Assembly: GCA_944384825.1 (NCBI GenBank)
Contig: CALWUT010000007.1
Span: 1 to 44,697 of the forward strand
Source of the DNA: an uncultured Clostridia bacterium
Lineage (GTDB): Bacteria; Bacillota; Clostridia; Oscillospirales; Acutalibacteraceae
Reading direction: 5' to 3'
DNA: 44,697 nucleotides
Translations under genes and position numbers: made by a program
Shown: positions 8,058-16,125 of the stretch, in pieces
How positions within the stretch are numbered: position 1 is the stretch's first letter
Layout of the letters: each line of letters begins with the position of its first letter
The notes under the pieces: model-generated
What the model was told of the DNA's origin: nothing
The model's input: only the letters and a program-made list of their open reading frames with translations
Databases searched by the model: none

Positions 8058-9980
8058 TTATCCCTCCATTTCTTTAAGTGAACCGAATCTTGTTCCCACA
8101 GCAGCCTCAGCCACCAGCGGTATATCAAAGTCCTCAAATGGCTGTGCCTCCATACACTTTTTTACAAACTCTACTGCTTCATTTAGCTTTTCTTCCGGCA
8201 GTTCAAACATCAATTCATCGTGTATTTGTAGCAAAGGTCTAAGCCATGGTCTTTCAGGTAGTCCACGAAGTATCCTGGCTATTGCTAACTTTAAGATATC
8301 AGCTGCGGTTCCTTGTATCGGAGTATTAAGAGCTTGTCTTTCAGAAAAACTCTTTTTATTCCAGTTCGATGACAGAATATTCGGAAGATATCTTCTCCTG
8401 CCGAGATACGTCTCTGTATATTCATTAAATTTTGCCGTGACTTTTATCTTGCGTTGCCAAGTTTCAAGCTGTGGATATCCTGCCTTAAGGTTTTTTATAA
8501 TCTCTTCGCATTCTTCAAGAGTTTTATTAAGTCCGGCTTTAAACTTAAGGCTTCTGAGAAGTCCCTTTGCAAAAAGGCCAAAGAATACTCCAAAATTACA
8601 CGCTTTTGCAATTGTTCTGCGTTCCTTGTAGTGAGGTGCGTTTTTATCGACAGCCTCTTCAAACGGTATCTTATAGATTACAGATGTTGTCTTTGCATGA
8701 ATATCGCCGCCACTTTTATATGTTTCCATCATGGCTTTATCTCTGCAGTAAAACGCCCCAACACGAAGTTCAATCTGCGAGAAATCGAGCGACATCAGAA
8801 TTTTACCTTTAGGTGAAATAAAAAAGTTTCTGACTCCAATAGGATCGTTATCCTTACGGTGGCAATTTTGAAGATTTGGATTTCTACTTGCAAATCTTCC
8901 TGTCTCAGTTCCAAGAGGGAAGAGATCTGGATGTATACGTCCTGTCGCGGAGTTAAGATGCTTAAAATAACTGTCTATATACGTCGACTTAATTTTGCCC
9001 CACTTGCGATAATCCTTGATTATATCAAACAATGGTACATATTCAGGCTCATGTTGTTTGCAATATGAAGATAAAAGGATGAATGCTTCATCATCTGCAG
9101 CTTCTTTGTTTTTTCCCGTTGTCTTTAAAACGGGGAGGCCTAACCTTCCATAGAGAAAGTTCTTAAATTCCTGAGTCGTAGCGTTAGAGCCAATATTGAT
9201 ATTACCTGTAAGGAGTGATAGGTCCTCTTTTAATTGTCTGAGCATTGCGGTAGCTTGGTCTTGCTTTTGACTTAGCAAGTTGCGATCAACGAGCATTCCG
9301 TTATGTTTCATTAATCCCACATACACCGCTACAGGTGACTCTATATTCTCGACCAAAAATCTGTGTTTAGGTAAGTTTTTATCAAACCAATCGTTGAACA
9401 GGTGATACAGTCTCAGAGCATAGTCGCTGTCTGCACAGGCATATCTCACAGTTTCATAATTATCTGGGTTAAGCTCATCAAAAAATGCTCCTTCTGTCAC
9501 GCTTTCAAATGTAGGTAGCTCCACCTTCAAAAGTTCAGGAACCAATTTTTTAAGACCGCTGTCAGACAAATTTCTAAATTCTGTATTTGTCTTAAGAGTA
9601 AGCTGAGCTGCAGCCATCGTATCGTACACATTGCATCTCATAATAACGCCCAAAGCGTAGAAAAAGCTACTTTCAAACGCCGCGTTATGAATTACCACAG
9701 TTTTATTTTCATTTAGCAAAATCTCCTCTTTAATGAACGAGAAAACTTCGTTAAAATCAGCATTATCGTAATTTCTATGACGGAGGGGAACATATATCCC
9801 CGTTCCGTATTCAACTGATAGACTAATATCTGTGATTTCTGATTTATTCGAGTCAAGCGATGCCTTTTCATCACGTCTGTATTCATGTTTAGGAGAGGTT
9901 TCTATATCAATCGCCAAGAGAGCATGACTTCCGATATAGTTTTTAATTTCCTCTGCGGTCTTTACTAATTTATACTTCAT
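8058..9980 (-). CDS. phage DNA polymerase, family A (3'-5' exonuclease + polymerase)
   Basis: A 640-residue phage replicative polymerase. Exonuclease motifs are DIETS (D25, E27), NAAFESSFF and YACADSDYALRLY. Polymerase motif A is DFSQIELRV (D399), motif B is RRTIAKACNFGVFFG, and motif C is QIHDELMFE (D588). There is no N-terminal 5' nuclease domain, as usual for phage members. The start at 9980 follows AGGAGG and overlaps the upstream gene by 11 bases. All catalytic residues I looked for are present, so it should be active. Confidence 0.93.
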   Translation of the reverse strand: MKYKLVKTAEEIKNYIGSHALLAIDIETSPKHEYRRDEKASLDSNKSEITDISLSVEYGTGIYVPLRHRNYDNADFNEVFSFIKEEILLNENKTVVIHNAAFESSFFYALGVIMRCNVYDTMAAAQLTLKTNTEFRNLSDSGLKKLVPELLKVELPTFESVTEGAFFDELNPDNYETVRYACADSDYALRLYHLFNDWFDKNLPKHRFLVENIESPVAVYVGLMKHNGMLVDRNLLSQKQDQATAMLRQLKEDLSLLTGNINIGSNATTQEFKNFLYGRLGLPVLKTTGKNKEAADDEAFILLSSYCKQHEPEYVPLFDIIKDYRKWGKIKSTYIDSYFKHLNSATGRIHPDLFPLGTETGRFASRNPNLQNCHRKDNDPIGVRNFFISPKGKILMSLDFSQIELRVGAFYCRDKAMMETYKSGGDIHAKTTSVIYKIPFEEAVDKNAPHYKERRTIAKACNFGVFFGLFAKGLLRSLKFKAGLNKTLEECEEIIKNLKAGYPQLETWQRKIKVTAKFNEYTETYLGRRRYLPNILSSNWNKKSFSERQALNTPIQGTAADILKLAIARILRGLPERPWLRPLLQIHDELMFELPEEKLNEAVEFVKKCMEAQPFEDFDIPLVAEAAVGTRFGSLKEMEG

Positions 9981-10674
9981 TGTCCACATCCTCCTGTGGT
10001 TGAGATTCACCTAAACTTGCGTGATTTTTGATTTGTGTAATAAGTTCTTGTAGGTTATCTTTTTCTGTTTGACTTAAGTCTCGAATTACAGAAAAATGAA
10101 CCATAGAAAAGGCTATCCCCGTTTTATTTACTGCTTTTTTAAGAGATAGCTTTGTTACAACGCTATCTGATCTTTTACCCACACCAAGTAATCTTCTGAT
10201 ATATTTTGAAAATTCCTGAATTGAACTCGCCGGAAGTACTAAAACTGCAGGTAATATTTCATTTTCACGAAGAAGGTATAGTCTGTGTTTGTTCTTACAC
10301 GCTTTGGAGCCATTTTCACCGCTTCCAAATGCATTTAATTTGCACAATTTGCACTTTCCTCCGGGGATACCATTACCATTAATCCCATCAAAACTGCAAC
10401 AATCCGGTGGATTATTGCTTCCGTTATATTTACTCTTATAGTAACTAAACAGGGGATGATGGTGTAAAATTGCTGCAGAAAATTCCTTAACAGTTATGGG
10501 ATTATCGGCATCCTCAAGATTAGGGAATTCAAAGTTCATACCTCCTCCTGCAGGAATTTTTATACGATCAAACCCACTGTCAAGTCCTGCAAGTTCATTT
10601 TTTACATCAATTCCTAAGTTTAAATTAATTGAATATCCTTCGTTTGTTATCATTAATTTCGTATTTTCTTTCAT
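9970..10674 (-). CDS. phage replication-module Cys-rich protein
   Basis: A 234-residue conserved-looking protein. Residues about 85-130 hold the cluster PPDCCSFDGINGNG, GGKCKLCKLNAFGSG and KACKNKH, almost certainly a zinc or Fe-S site. The flanks are beta-rich, with an ILPAVLVLPASSI strand and an SKYIRRLLGV helix. It lies directly before the polymerase in the slot where many phages carry a single-strand DNA binding protein. That role is a guess from position only. The ATG is preceded by TTGGAGG. Confidence 0.55.
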   Translation of the reverse strand: MKENTKLMITNEGYSINLNLGIDVKNELAGLDSGFDRIKIPAGGGMNFEFPNLEDADNPITVKEFSAAILHHHPLFSYYKSKYNGSNNPPDCCSFDGINGNGIPGGKCKLCKLNAFGSGENGSKACKNKHRLYLLRENEILPAVLVLPASSIQEFSKYIRRLLGVGKRSDSVVTKLSLKKAVNKTGIAFSMVHFSVIRDLSQTEKDNLQELITQIKNHASLGESQPQEDVDNEV

Positions 10675-10691
10675 TTCAATTCCTCCAAAAT

Positions 10692-11195
10692 TTATTTTGA
10701 TGCCTTTCTTATACCAACTGTGTTTTTTTCATATACATTAACAAGTCCTTCAAGCCAAGAAGGGAGAAGATTATCATTTTCAGAAATCTGTTCTTTCACA
10801 AAAGAGGATAGAGAATTTGCATTTATAGTTTCGTGAATTAAATCTTCATAGCCTTTCTCACGAAGTTTCGAGTATAGTTCGTCTTTTAGCCCAGCTACGG
10901 CTGAGGCTTTGGTACTTGTCGTCAAACAGAAGGTAGTACCACCACGAGTAAAGTTCTGTGTTTCTTTGAGTATCATAAGCTCTGAAAGTTCGCTATCCAC
11001 TTCAAAAATCATATCGTTAATACCCCGAAGCTCCAGTTCTTTTTGTTTCTTCTGATCCTTTAAATCCTTAAGTCTATCCGCTAATTCAAACAGTGGCGAG
11101 TCGCCACCCCCATTTCGCACACAATAATTATCTGAAATTTCATTCAAAATGCCTGCGTTTTTATCCTCTTCTTTTTCTAATACTGTATTTTCCAT
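10692..11195 (-). CDS. coiled-coil phage protein, Gp157/Gam-like layout
   Basis: A 167-residue protein. A long coiled coil (about residues 35-75, rich in Lys/Glu/Leu) is followed by a small globular half with KASAVAGLKDEL and HETINANSLSSFVKE. This layout recalls Gp157-type and Gam-like phage proteins that bind DNA ends or modulate host nucleases, but I see no diagnostic signature. It starts three bases after the helicase stop and precedes the Cys-rich protein. Probably part of the recombination/replication operon. Confidence 0.55.
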   Translation of the reverse strand: MENTVLEKEEDKNAGILNEISDNYCVRNGGGDSPLFELADRLKDLKDQKKQKELELRGINDMIFEVDSELSELMILKETQNFTRGGTTFCLTTSTKASAVAGLKDELYSKLREKGYEDLIHETINANSLSSFVKEQISENDNLLPSWLEGLVNVYEKNTVGIRKASK

Positions 11196-11198
11196 AAT

Positions 11199-12629
11199 TT
11201 ATTTCCTTTCTGATTTAAATGGATTGAGTCCTTGCCTGTAATCATCAATAAGTGATGAGGCTAAATCGTATTTTTTATTAAGTGATTTCATTACTTTTTC
11301 ATCTATCGTATCTTTGGCTATCAGATAAATATATGTGCACGGATCGCACTGACCGGCACGATGAATTCTAGCTTTTGTCTGCTCGAAGTTGCTCATCGAA
11401 TAATCAAGTGAATAAAACACCATTGTACTGGCTGCTGTGAGTGTTATACCAAGCCCTGCTGTCGCAATCTGACCCACAAATACAAGTACATCCGATTCAT
11501 TTTGAAACTGCTCGATCTGCTCGCTGCGGTTTTTTATATTTCCGGTTATAAGTGAAAATTTCAGTTTTTTCTTTGACAGCAAATCTGTTATTGCTTCAAT
11601 CTCAGGAATAAATCGGGCTATTACCACAAGTTTTTTACTGCTTGACGTTACTTCATCTACAATGTCCTCAAGAGCACCTAGCTTTGCGGTACTTATTTGA
11701 TGTATCTTTTTGCCTTCGTCATCGCCTAAAAATCCTCCGGTCAACTGAGAAAGCCTTAGAATTTTAGTAAGAATATTTGTCGCAGTTACTTCGCCTCTTG
11801 AAAGCTCTGCGAAGCTGTCCTTCACAAGGTGTTTGTAAATATTCATAGCATTTGGTTCTAATTCGACAGAACGAACTATATCGGTCGTTTTCGGTAAATC
11901 TAAGCACTCAGCTTTTGTTGCTCTGAACGCTATACTATGGATTTTTTTCTTTAACTCAGGTTCCACCCCTTTTTTTAAAACCGGAGTATGATTTCCGTAC
12001 CCGACCATGTCGAAGTAACGATTTCTAAAGGCATAAAAACTTTTACCAAATATTCTTGGATCTAAAAATTTATACTGTGAAAAGGCATCAATCGCTTTAT
12101 TTGTTATCAATGTTCCTGTAAGGATTAACCTGTATTCTGCCTTTTCTCCAAGCCTATGAAGCGATTTTGATGCTGCAATATTATGAGTCTTTATTTTGTG
12201 AGACTCATCAACAAGGATCATGTCGGGTATCCAATTTTTAATTTGCGGTTCGATCCTCCAAACAGACTCATAATTTACCACCGCTACTTGCAGGGAAGCA
12301 CCGTTCATTGAATTAAGCGTCATGGCTTTGCTATCAGACGTACCCTTTAAAACTTTTAAGTCATAGTCAAAGTCGGCAAACTTTGAAAATTCTTCTTTCC
12401 ACACTCCGCAGATTGATAATGGACACACTATGAGCAGTTTTCTGATTTTTGATTCTTTATACAGTGCTCCTGCTGTGGCTACAGATATAAGACTTTTCCC
12501 ACAACCCATCTCAATTAAAAGTGCTGCTCCTCCCGGATTCTCAAACTTATTCATTACAAATTTAAACGCTTCTTCCTGATGCTGATATGGTATTGCTTTT
12601 ATCGGCATCTTTAAATTTTCAAATTCCAA
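11199..12629 (-). CDS. SNF2-family (DEXH) phage helicase/translocase
   Basis: A 476-residue superfamily 2 ATPase. Motif I is MGCGKS (K45), motif Ia lies near LLIVCPLSI, motif II is DESHK (D141), and motif III is LTGTLI. The C-terminal RecA lobe has GLGITLTAAS and motif VI QTKARIHRAGQ. Phage SNF2 proteins remodel DNA or help replication and transcription. The start is TTG at 12629 with GGAGG seven bases upstream. The first ATG (codon 8) lacks a site. The 5' end follows the stop of the 60-aa gene within a few bases. Confidence 0.88.
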   Translation of the reverse strand: MEFENLKMPIKAIPYQHQEEAFKFVMNKFENPGGAALLIEMGCGKSLISVATAGALYKESKIRKLLIVCPLSICGVWKEEFSKFADFDYDLKVLKGTSDSKAMTLNSMNGASLQVAVVNYESVWRIEPQIKNWIPDMILVDESHKIKTHNIAASKSLHRLGEKAEYRLILTGTLITNKAIDAFSQYKFLDPRIFGKSFYAFRNRYFDMVGYGNHTPVLKKGVEPELKKKIHSIAFRATKAECLDLPKTTDIVRSVELEPNAMNIYKHLVKDSFAELSRGEVTATNILTKILRLSQLTGGFLGDDEGKKIHQISTAKLGALEDIVDEVTSSSKKLVVIARFIPEIEAITDLLSKKKLKFSLITGNIKNRSEQIEQFQNESDVLVFVGQIATAGLGITLTAASTMVFYSLDYSMSNFEQTKARIHRAGQCDPCTYIYLIAKDTIDEKVMKSLNKKYDLASSLIDDYRQGLNPFKSERK

Positions 12630-12631
12630 AA

Positions 12632-12814
12632 TTAAACCTCCTTGATTTCAATTTTTTGAACGCTGTCCTGTGGCACTATGACCATTAATTTTTGAGCATT
12701 TCCGAACCACCTGTTGCGGATCCTTTCGAGGAGCGGTAGCTTTTTAAATTTTGCTATGCTTATTGGCTTTTCTCCTGACCTTCTGACCGTAATTTTCATT
12801 TCATGTTTATACAT
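12632..12814 (-). CDS. small basic phage protein (60 aa)
   Basis: A 60-residue protein, MYKHEMKITVRR then KPISIAKFKKLPLLERIRNR, ending in a beta strand KLMVIVPQDSVQKIEIKEV. The start at 12814 follows AGAGGTGA. It is the second gene of the leftward early operon and ends three bases before the helicase start. No family recognised. The strongly basic N-terminus suggests DNA or RNA contact. Confidence 0.6.
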   Translation of the reverse strand: MYKHEMKITVRRSGEKPISIAKFKKLPLLERIRNRWFGNAQKLMVIVPQDSVQKIEIKEV

Positions 12815-12958
12815 ACTTTTCACCTCTGTTCCGAGACTTTATTTTTGTTTCCTTAAAAACGCCTCTATATATAAGCCACGAGAAAGGCCTTAGGTGTCGC
12901 AAAAATTTTATAATCTATGTTTTGCATAAAATTTTATAACAAACATTTTGTTAATTAT

Positions 12959-13360
12959 CTATTTAAGCAAAATATTTCTTAGCTTTTTTCTTATTCTCTT
13001 CATCCTCTGCTTTACCGAATTTTCACTAACATCCATAAATTGAGAACATTCAAATTGAGATAAATTATTTTTATTTAAATAAAGTTTATGTATTAACTCT
13101 TTCTCTTGAGGCTTCAGCTTTGCTATCGCATCATACAGTTTGTCCTTATCAAAATTTCTACAAACATCTCCTAAAATATCAACCGTTATGTCAGAATTTC
13201 TCTCGTCTTTATCAAACAAGTCCAGACTTTCGTGTCTTCGGGTTTCCTTACGGTCGTTATTTTTAAGATTTCTATCCAGTTCCAGCATAATTTCCTCAAA
13301 CTCACCATATACTTCTATAGATACATCTTCGCCAGTCACAAATTTATATTCTATTTTCAT
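12959..13360 (-). CDS. phage sigma-70-region-4-like regulator
   Basis: A 133-residue protein. The last 60 residues (KLKPQEKELIHKLYLNKNNL, then SQFECSQFMDVSENSVKQRM and KRIRKKL) form the region-4 helix-turn-helix of sigma factors. The N-terminus is a short acidic beta domain. There is no region 2, so it is more likely an activator that contacts a promoter than a full sigma factor. The start at 13360 is chosen after an AAGGACGAGG site. Frames further upstream run through the attenuator. It is the first gene of the leftward operon and probably regulates it. Confidence 0.7.
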   Translation of the reverse strand: MKIEYKFVTGEDVSIEVYGEFEEIMLELDRNLKNNDRKETRRHESLDLFDKDERNSDITVDILGDVCRNFDKDKLYDAIAKLKPQEKELIHKLYLNKNNLSQFECSQFMDVSENSVKQRMKRIRKKLRNILLK

Positions 13361-13431
13361 TGTCCTCGTCCTTCCGAATTTTTGATTTATGTTCAAAAAA
13401 CGAAGGACTCTTGGTGGACCTCTCACAAAAC

Positions 13432-13488
13432 AAAAAAAGACGCTGATAAGCAACTTTGAATCACTCCGATGCTTAAAATGACGTCTTT
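13432..13488 (-). terminator. attenuator-like hairpin ahead of the early operon
   Basis: On the minus strand AGACG (13482-13486) pairs with CGTCT (13438-13442), with an inner AAGC/GCTT stem (13471-13474 with 13448-13451) and a T7 run directly after. It lies 72 bases before the start of the sigma-like gene and downstream of the palindrome cluster at 13529. It has the form of an intrinsic terminator in the leader, so read-through could control the early genes. Confidence 0.5.
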
Positions 13489-13528
13489 AATTTTCGTGAA
13501 TTATGCTTAAATTATCTTTAGGTCAGCG

Positions 13529-13577
13529 ACCCAAATTCGTTGGGTTGCCGACCCAAATTCTTTGGGTTCAGCACCCA
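13529..13577. repeat. tandem ACCCAAA-N3-TTTGGGT palindromes
   Basis: Two and a half units of about 21-22 bases. GACCCAAATTCGTTGGGTT (13529) and GACCCAAATTCTTTGGGTT (13550) are followed by a half site CACCCAAT (about 13572). Each full unit is itself a dyad. The cluster lies between the leftward phage operon and the rightward peptide gene, the expected place for operators of either one. It also fits a small palindromic mobile repeat. Confidence 0.55.
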
Positions 13578-13620
13578 ATCCTTGTAGAGTACAAATGACA
13601 TACAAAAAATGTATATATTT

Positions 13621-13658
13621 CACAAAGATTAAGCGAAAGAAATATTCGCCTTTTTGTG
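13621..13658. promoter_or_regulatory. long dyad upstream of the peptide gene
   Basis: Nested inverted repeat: outer arms CACAAA (13621-13626) and TTTGTG (13653-13658), inner arms GCGAA (13633-13637) and TTCGC (13645-13649). It ends about 60 bases before the peptide ATG. It could bind a dimeric regulator or fold in the peptide mRNA leader. There is no T tract, so it is not a terminator. A convincing -35/-10 pair was not found between it and the gene. Confidence 0.45.
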
Positions 13659-13721
13659 ATAAATTTTTACTGGAAATAAATGTTAATATCGAAAAGAACA
13701 ATAACATAAGGAGGAAAAATC

Positions 13722-13862
13722 ATGCTTAAAAAAGTATTTGTTACGTTGGCAGCTGTTGCTTTAGTTTTTGGTGCAGTTTCGAACACAAGTATTCCTAAAA
13801 ATTTAGCAGATGCTTGTTATTGTGTCTGTTGCGATCACAACGGCGATGGATGGGATAACTAG
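13722..13862 (+). CDS. secreted cysteine-rich 46-aa peptide
   Basis: A small gene encoding MLKKVFVTLAAVALVFGAVS, then NTSIPKNLADACYCVCCDHN and GDGWDN. The first 20 residues are a textbook signal peptide (KK, then a hydrophobic run with small residues). The mature end has four Cys packed as CYCVCC and a DHNGDGWD stretch that resembles a Ca-binding loop. AAGGAGG lies eight bases before the ATG and a perfect intrinsic terminator follows, so this is a deliberately isolated transcription unit. The gene just downstream encodes a membrane-bound DNA-binding sensor, which suggests the peptide is its ligand or target. A bacteriocin or metal-binding peptide are alternatives. Confidence 0.7.
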   Translation: MLKKVFVTLAAVALVFGAVSNTSIPKNLADACYCVCCDHNGDGWDN

Positions 13863-13892
13863 CACTAAAAAATTGTTGGTTAATATAAAAAA

Positions 13893-13933
13893 AGATACAT
13901 AAATCTAAATTTGTCGATTTATGTATCTTTTTG
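13893..13933 (+). terminator. intrinsic terminator of the peptide gene
   Basis: GATACATAAAT (13894-13904) and ATTTATGTATC (13917-13927) form a perfect 11-bp stem with a 12-base loop, followed by TTTTTG. It separates the peptide from the membrane-sensor gene. The loop contains TTGTCGA, one base off the Spo0A box TGTCGAA. Confidence 0.8.
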
Positions 13934-13979
13934 TAATCTTTTACCTTATAATATAAATAATTAACTTATGTAAAATAGG

Positions 13980-15159
13980 GTGAAATTTTTGATACTTCTT
14001 ACATTAATCAGTATAATTCGGTATTTAATAAGTGGTTCTTTCGCTTTTTCTATATTTAACAATTCAAAAAAATATCCTTTTAAAGTTACTGGTATTCAGT
14101 CAATTTTATATACTATTTCCCTTACCGTATTTAAAACTTTTGTAATTGATAATCCAATAATTACGTTGATTTCAGCTATGGCGATTTTCGGGTGCCTGTT
14201 TTTAAAGAATAAGATGGAGACACCCAAAACTATGGTTACATACTCACTTTTTATAGCATGTATGCTTGAGTATACCCACTTTATTATTTTTGAGGGTGTT
14301 TCAAACGTATGGAAATACTTTGAATTCCCTGAGGCTAAGTATGCTAATTATATAAGTTTGTTGCTTTTTAGAGTAACAGTTCTTTTACTGTACGCTTTAA
14401 TTATTATGTTAATTTATAAATTTGACCGAATAAATATAAAATCAGTATTTAAACTCTCAAATTATAAAATTTTCCGTATATTTTTTTATAATTGCCCTAG
14501 GGGTAATTGTCTATTTAAAGCATCACATTAAATATACTATTTCAAATAAATTCCACGATATTTTATCTATTATATTTGTATCCTTTATAGTTTTAACCCT
14601 TATATTTACTTTTTCCTCAAAAAATTTTTTAGAAATAATTGAAACTTTCCACAAAAGGAAAATAAATCCGGCGATAGAAGAAGCCAAACTGCAAAAGGAT
14701 AAGGGGTATACCGGACTGATTTTTGAATTAAAAGAATTAAATTCACAGATGAAGTATTTTCAACATGAGCTATACATAATCGGAATCGACACAGAAGATA
14801 AAAAAGCTAAACAACTGGTACATTGTAATGTTCTGATTAATCAAGAAGAAAATCCGGAAAAAGTAAATATGAGATCTGGCATTTATTTTTATACTGGGAA
14901 AATCTTAGAAGTACAGCCTAAAAGCGTGGAAATGAATATAAGTAACTTATTAAAGAATCATTGGAGTTCATGTGCTCCAGAAATACTTAAGAAGATAAAA
15001 CAAAATTATCATGGACCAATCTCTGAAGAAAATGGTGCTCCTACTCCAAGAGAATTTATGCTATATTTATCTAAAAAATATAGACAAGATAGTTCTGTGA
15101 ATGAAAGCACAGATAAAATTAATCTTTCATTATTCAAAAAATGTTTTTTAGATATATAA
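13980..15159 (+). pseudogene. polytopic membrane protein with C-terminal Spo0A-C-like DNA-binding domain, split by a frameshift
   Basis: Two readable halves belong together. Frame 1 (13980-14531) encodes five membrane segments and enters a sixth. At the T7 run 14481-14487 the correct frame moves by one base. The continuing frame encodes the rest of segment six (FFIIALGVIVYL), a seventh (LSIIFVSFIVLTLIFTF), a charged linker and a roughly 115-residue domain to 15159. That domain aligns by eye with the Spo0A C-terminal HTH: IGI near its start, KSVEMNISNLLKNHW in the recognition-helix position, and PTPREFMLYLSKKYRQ at the end. Joined, it is about 390 residues, shaped like AgrC/ComD sensors but with a DNA-binding domain replacing the kinase. 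The start may really be TTG 13989 (AGGGTGA upstream) rather than GTG 13980. Mutation, phase variation or an assembly indel are all possible. Confidence 0.6.
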
Positions 15160-15168
15160 AAATAACAT

Positions 15169-15210
15169 CCCTATTTTGACTCATAATGTTGGTCAGAATA
15201 GGGTATTCGT
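15169..15210. terminator. bidirectional hairpin terminator
   Basis: CCCTATTTTGAC (15169-15180) pairs with GTCAGAATAGGG (15192-15203), 12 positions with one wobble pair. It stands between two convergent genes, the membrane sensor and the DUF5655 gene. T-rich tracts lie on the right (TATATTTTT) and A-rich ones on the left, so it can serve both strands. Confidence 0.7.
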
Positions 15211-15231
15211 ATATTTTTAGTGGTAGCTATA

Positions 15232-16125
15232 TTAATTTTCATTATATGCTCGGTCAATATATGGTTTAGCTTTATTCCAAGTTTCTTTATTTGTGATAGT
15301 AATCTCTACATTGCCAGTTCCAAAATGTCCAATGTTCGTCGTGTTTCTTGAAAAGCCTTCCTCAAACTGTACTGTATTTACATCTAAACTTAACCGTAAA
15401 ATAATTTTGGAACGTTGTATCTCAATACAAATTACATTTTTAATCTTTTTAAATGCAATATAATGTTTAAGATGATTTTCAGTGATATCATCACCAAGAC
15501 TCAGTATGTAATCTTTAATAGTTGCATAAAGTGTTTTTAGTTCATTTGATGTATTTTGAAGATTTTTATTAAAATTATAGCTTATATTTTTATGCTTAGG
15601 CTTAGAACCTGAATCAGGAATTGGGGCGACTACATTATCATGAACATACTCAAACATAAGAAGATTATTACCAAACTTTTTATAGCGTATTAGACTTATA
15701 TTTTTATCCATTTGATTAATCGCAGACTTATCATACCTCGTAAAATCTCCAGCAATACACACTACTCTCGGCATAGACCAATCAATATCATTTGATACAT
15801 CAAGACCTAGTTTATTTATCACAAGGACTTTGAAACTATCTTTATGGTCGAGCAACCAGTTGAGATAAAAAAGTCCTTGATTTATTACATTGTCTTTTAC
15901 AGATCGTTTGTATTCAAAAATAACAGGGCAATTATTCTCGTCAATTCCAATGCTGTCCATACGTCCGCCATCTGTTGTTCTATACTCAGATGCCAAAAAT
16001 GTTACACCAAAAAATGTATCCATATTTTTTTCTATTATGTTTTGCAGATCCTTTTCTAAAGCTACGTTTTCGCCTTTATACTCCTTTGCACTATTTCCAA
16101 TCTCAAAAAGTTTTATATCTGCCAT
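15232..16125 (-). CDS. DUF5655-type protein with PD-(D/E)XK nuclease-like N-terminus
   Basis: A 297-residue protein. The N-terminal domain has the order E47 (ASEYRT), D57 (GGRMDSIG), E71-x-K73 (VIFEYKRS), the core of a restriction-like nuclease fold related to NucS/DUF91. The C-terminal 100 residues (LKTLYATIKDYILSLGDD, then HYIAFKK, with NIGHFGTGNVEI near the end) match DUF5655. It may act on damaged or foreign DNA, and the family often occurs in accessory islands. The start at 16125 is chosen because GAAAGGA lies nine bases upstream. The frame is open further up to 16341 only because it runs into a degraded HTH gene. Confidence 0.7.
   Translation of the reverse strand: MADIKLFEIGNSAKEYKGENVALEKDLQNIIEKNMDTFFGVTFLASEYRTTDGGRMDSIGIDENNCPVIFEYKRSVKDNVINQGLFYLNWLLDHKDSFKVLVINKLGLDVSNDIDWSMPRVVCIAGDFTRYDKSAINQMDKNISLIRYKKFGNNLLMFEYVHDNVVAPIPDSGSKPKHKNISYNFNKNLQNTSNELKTLYATIKDYILSLGDDITENHLKHYIAFKKIKNVICIEIQRSKIILRLSLDVNTVQFEEGFSRNTTNIGHFGTGNVEITITNKETWNKAKPYIDRAYNEN

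Noticed and set aside
13529-13577. Tandem repeats as a possible CRISPR array
   Set aside because: Units are 21-22 bases with no unique spacers of constant length and no cas genes in the window.
13507-13707. 66-aa frame over the tandem palindromes
   Set aside because: The apparent repeat in the protein comes only from the DNA palindromes, and there is no ribosome site.
13911-13917. Spo0A-type box in the terminator loop downstream of the peptide gene
   Set aside because: One near match (TTGTCGA) in AT-rich DNA is expected by chance and lies in a terminator loop.
14481-14487. Programmed ribosomal frameshift in the membrane regulator
   Set aside because: A +1 move is needed, and no stimulatory ribosome site, rare-codon pause or pseudoknot is evident. 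Mutation, slippage or base error are simpler.
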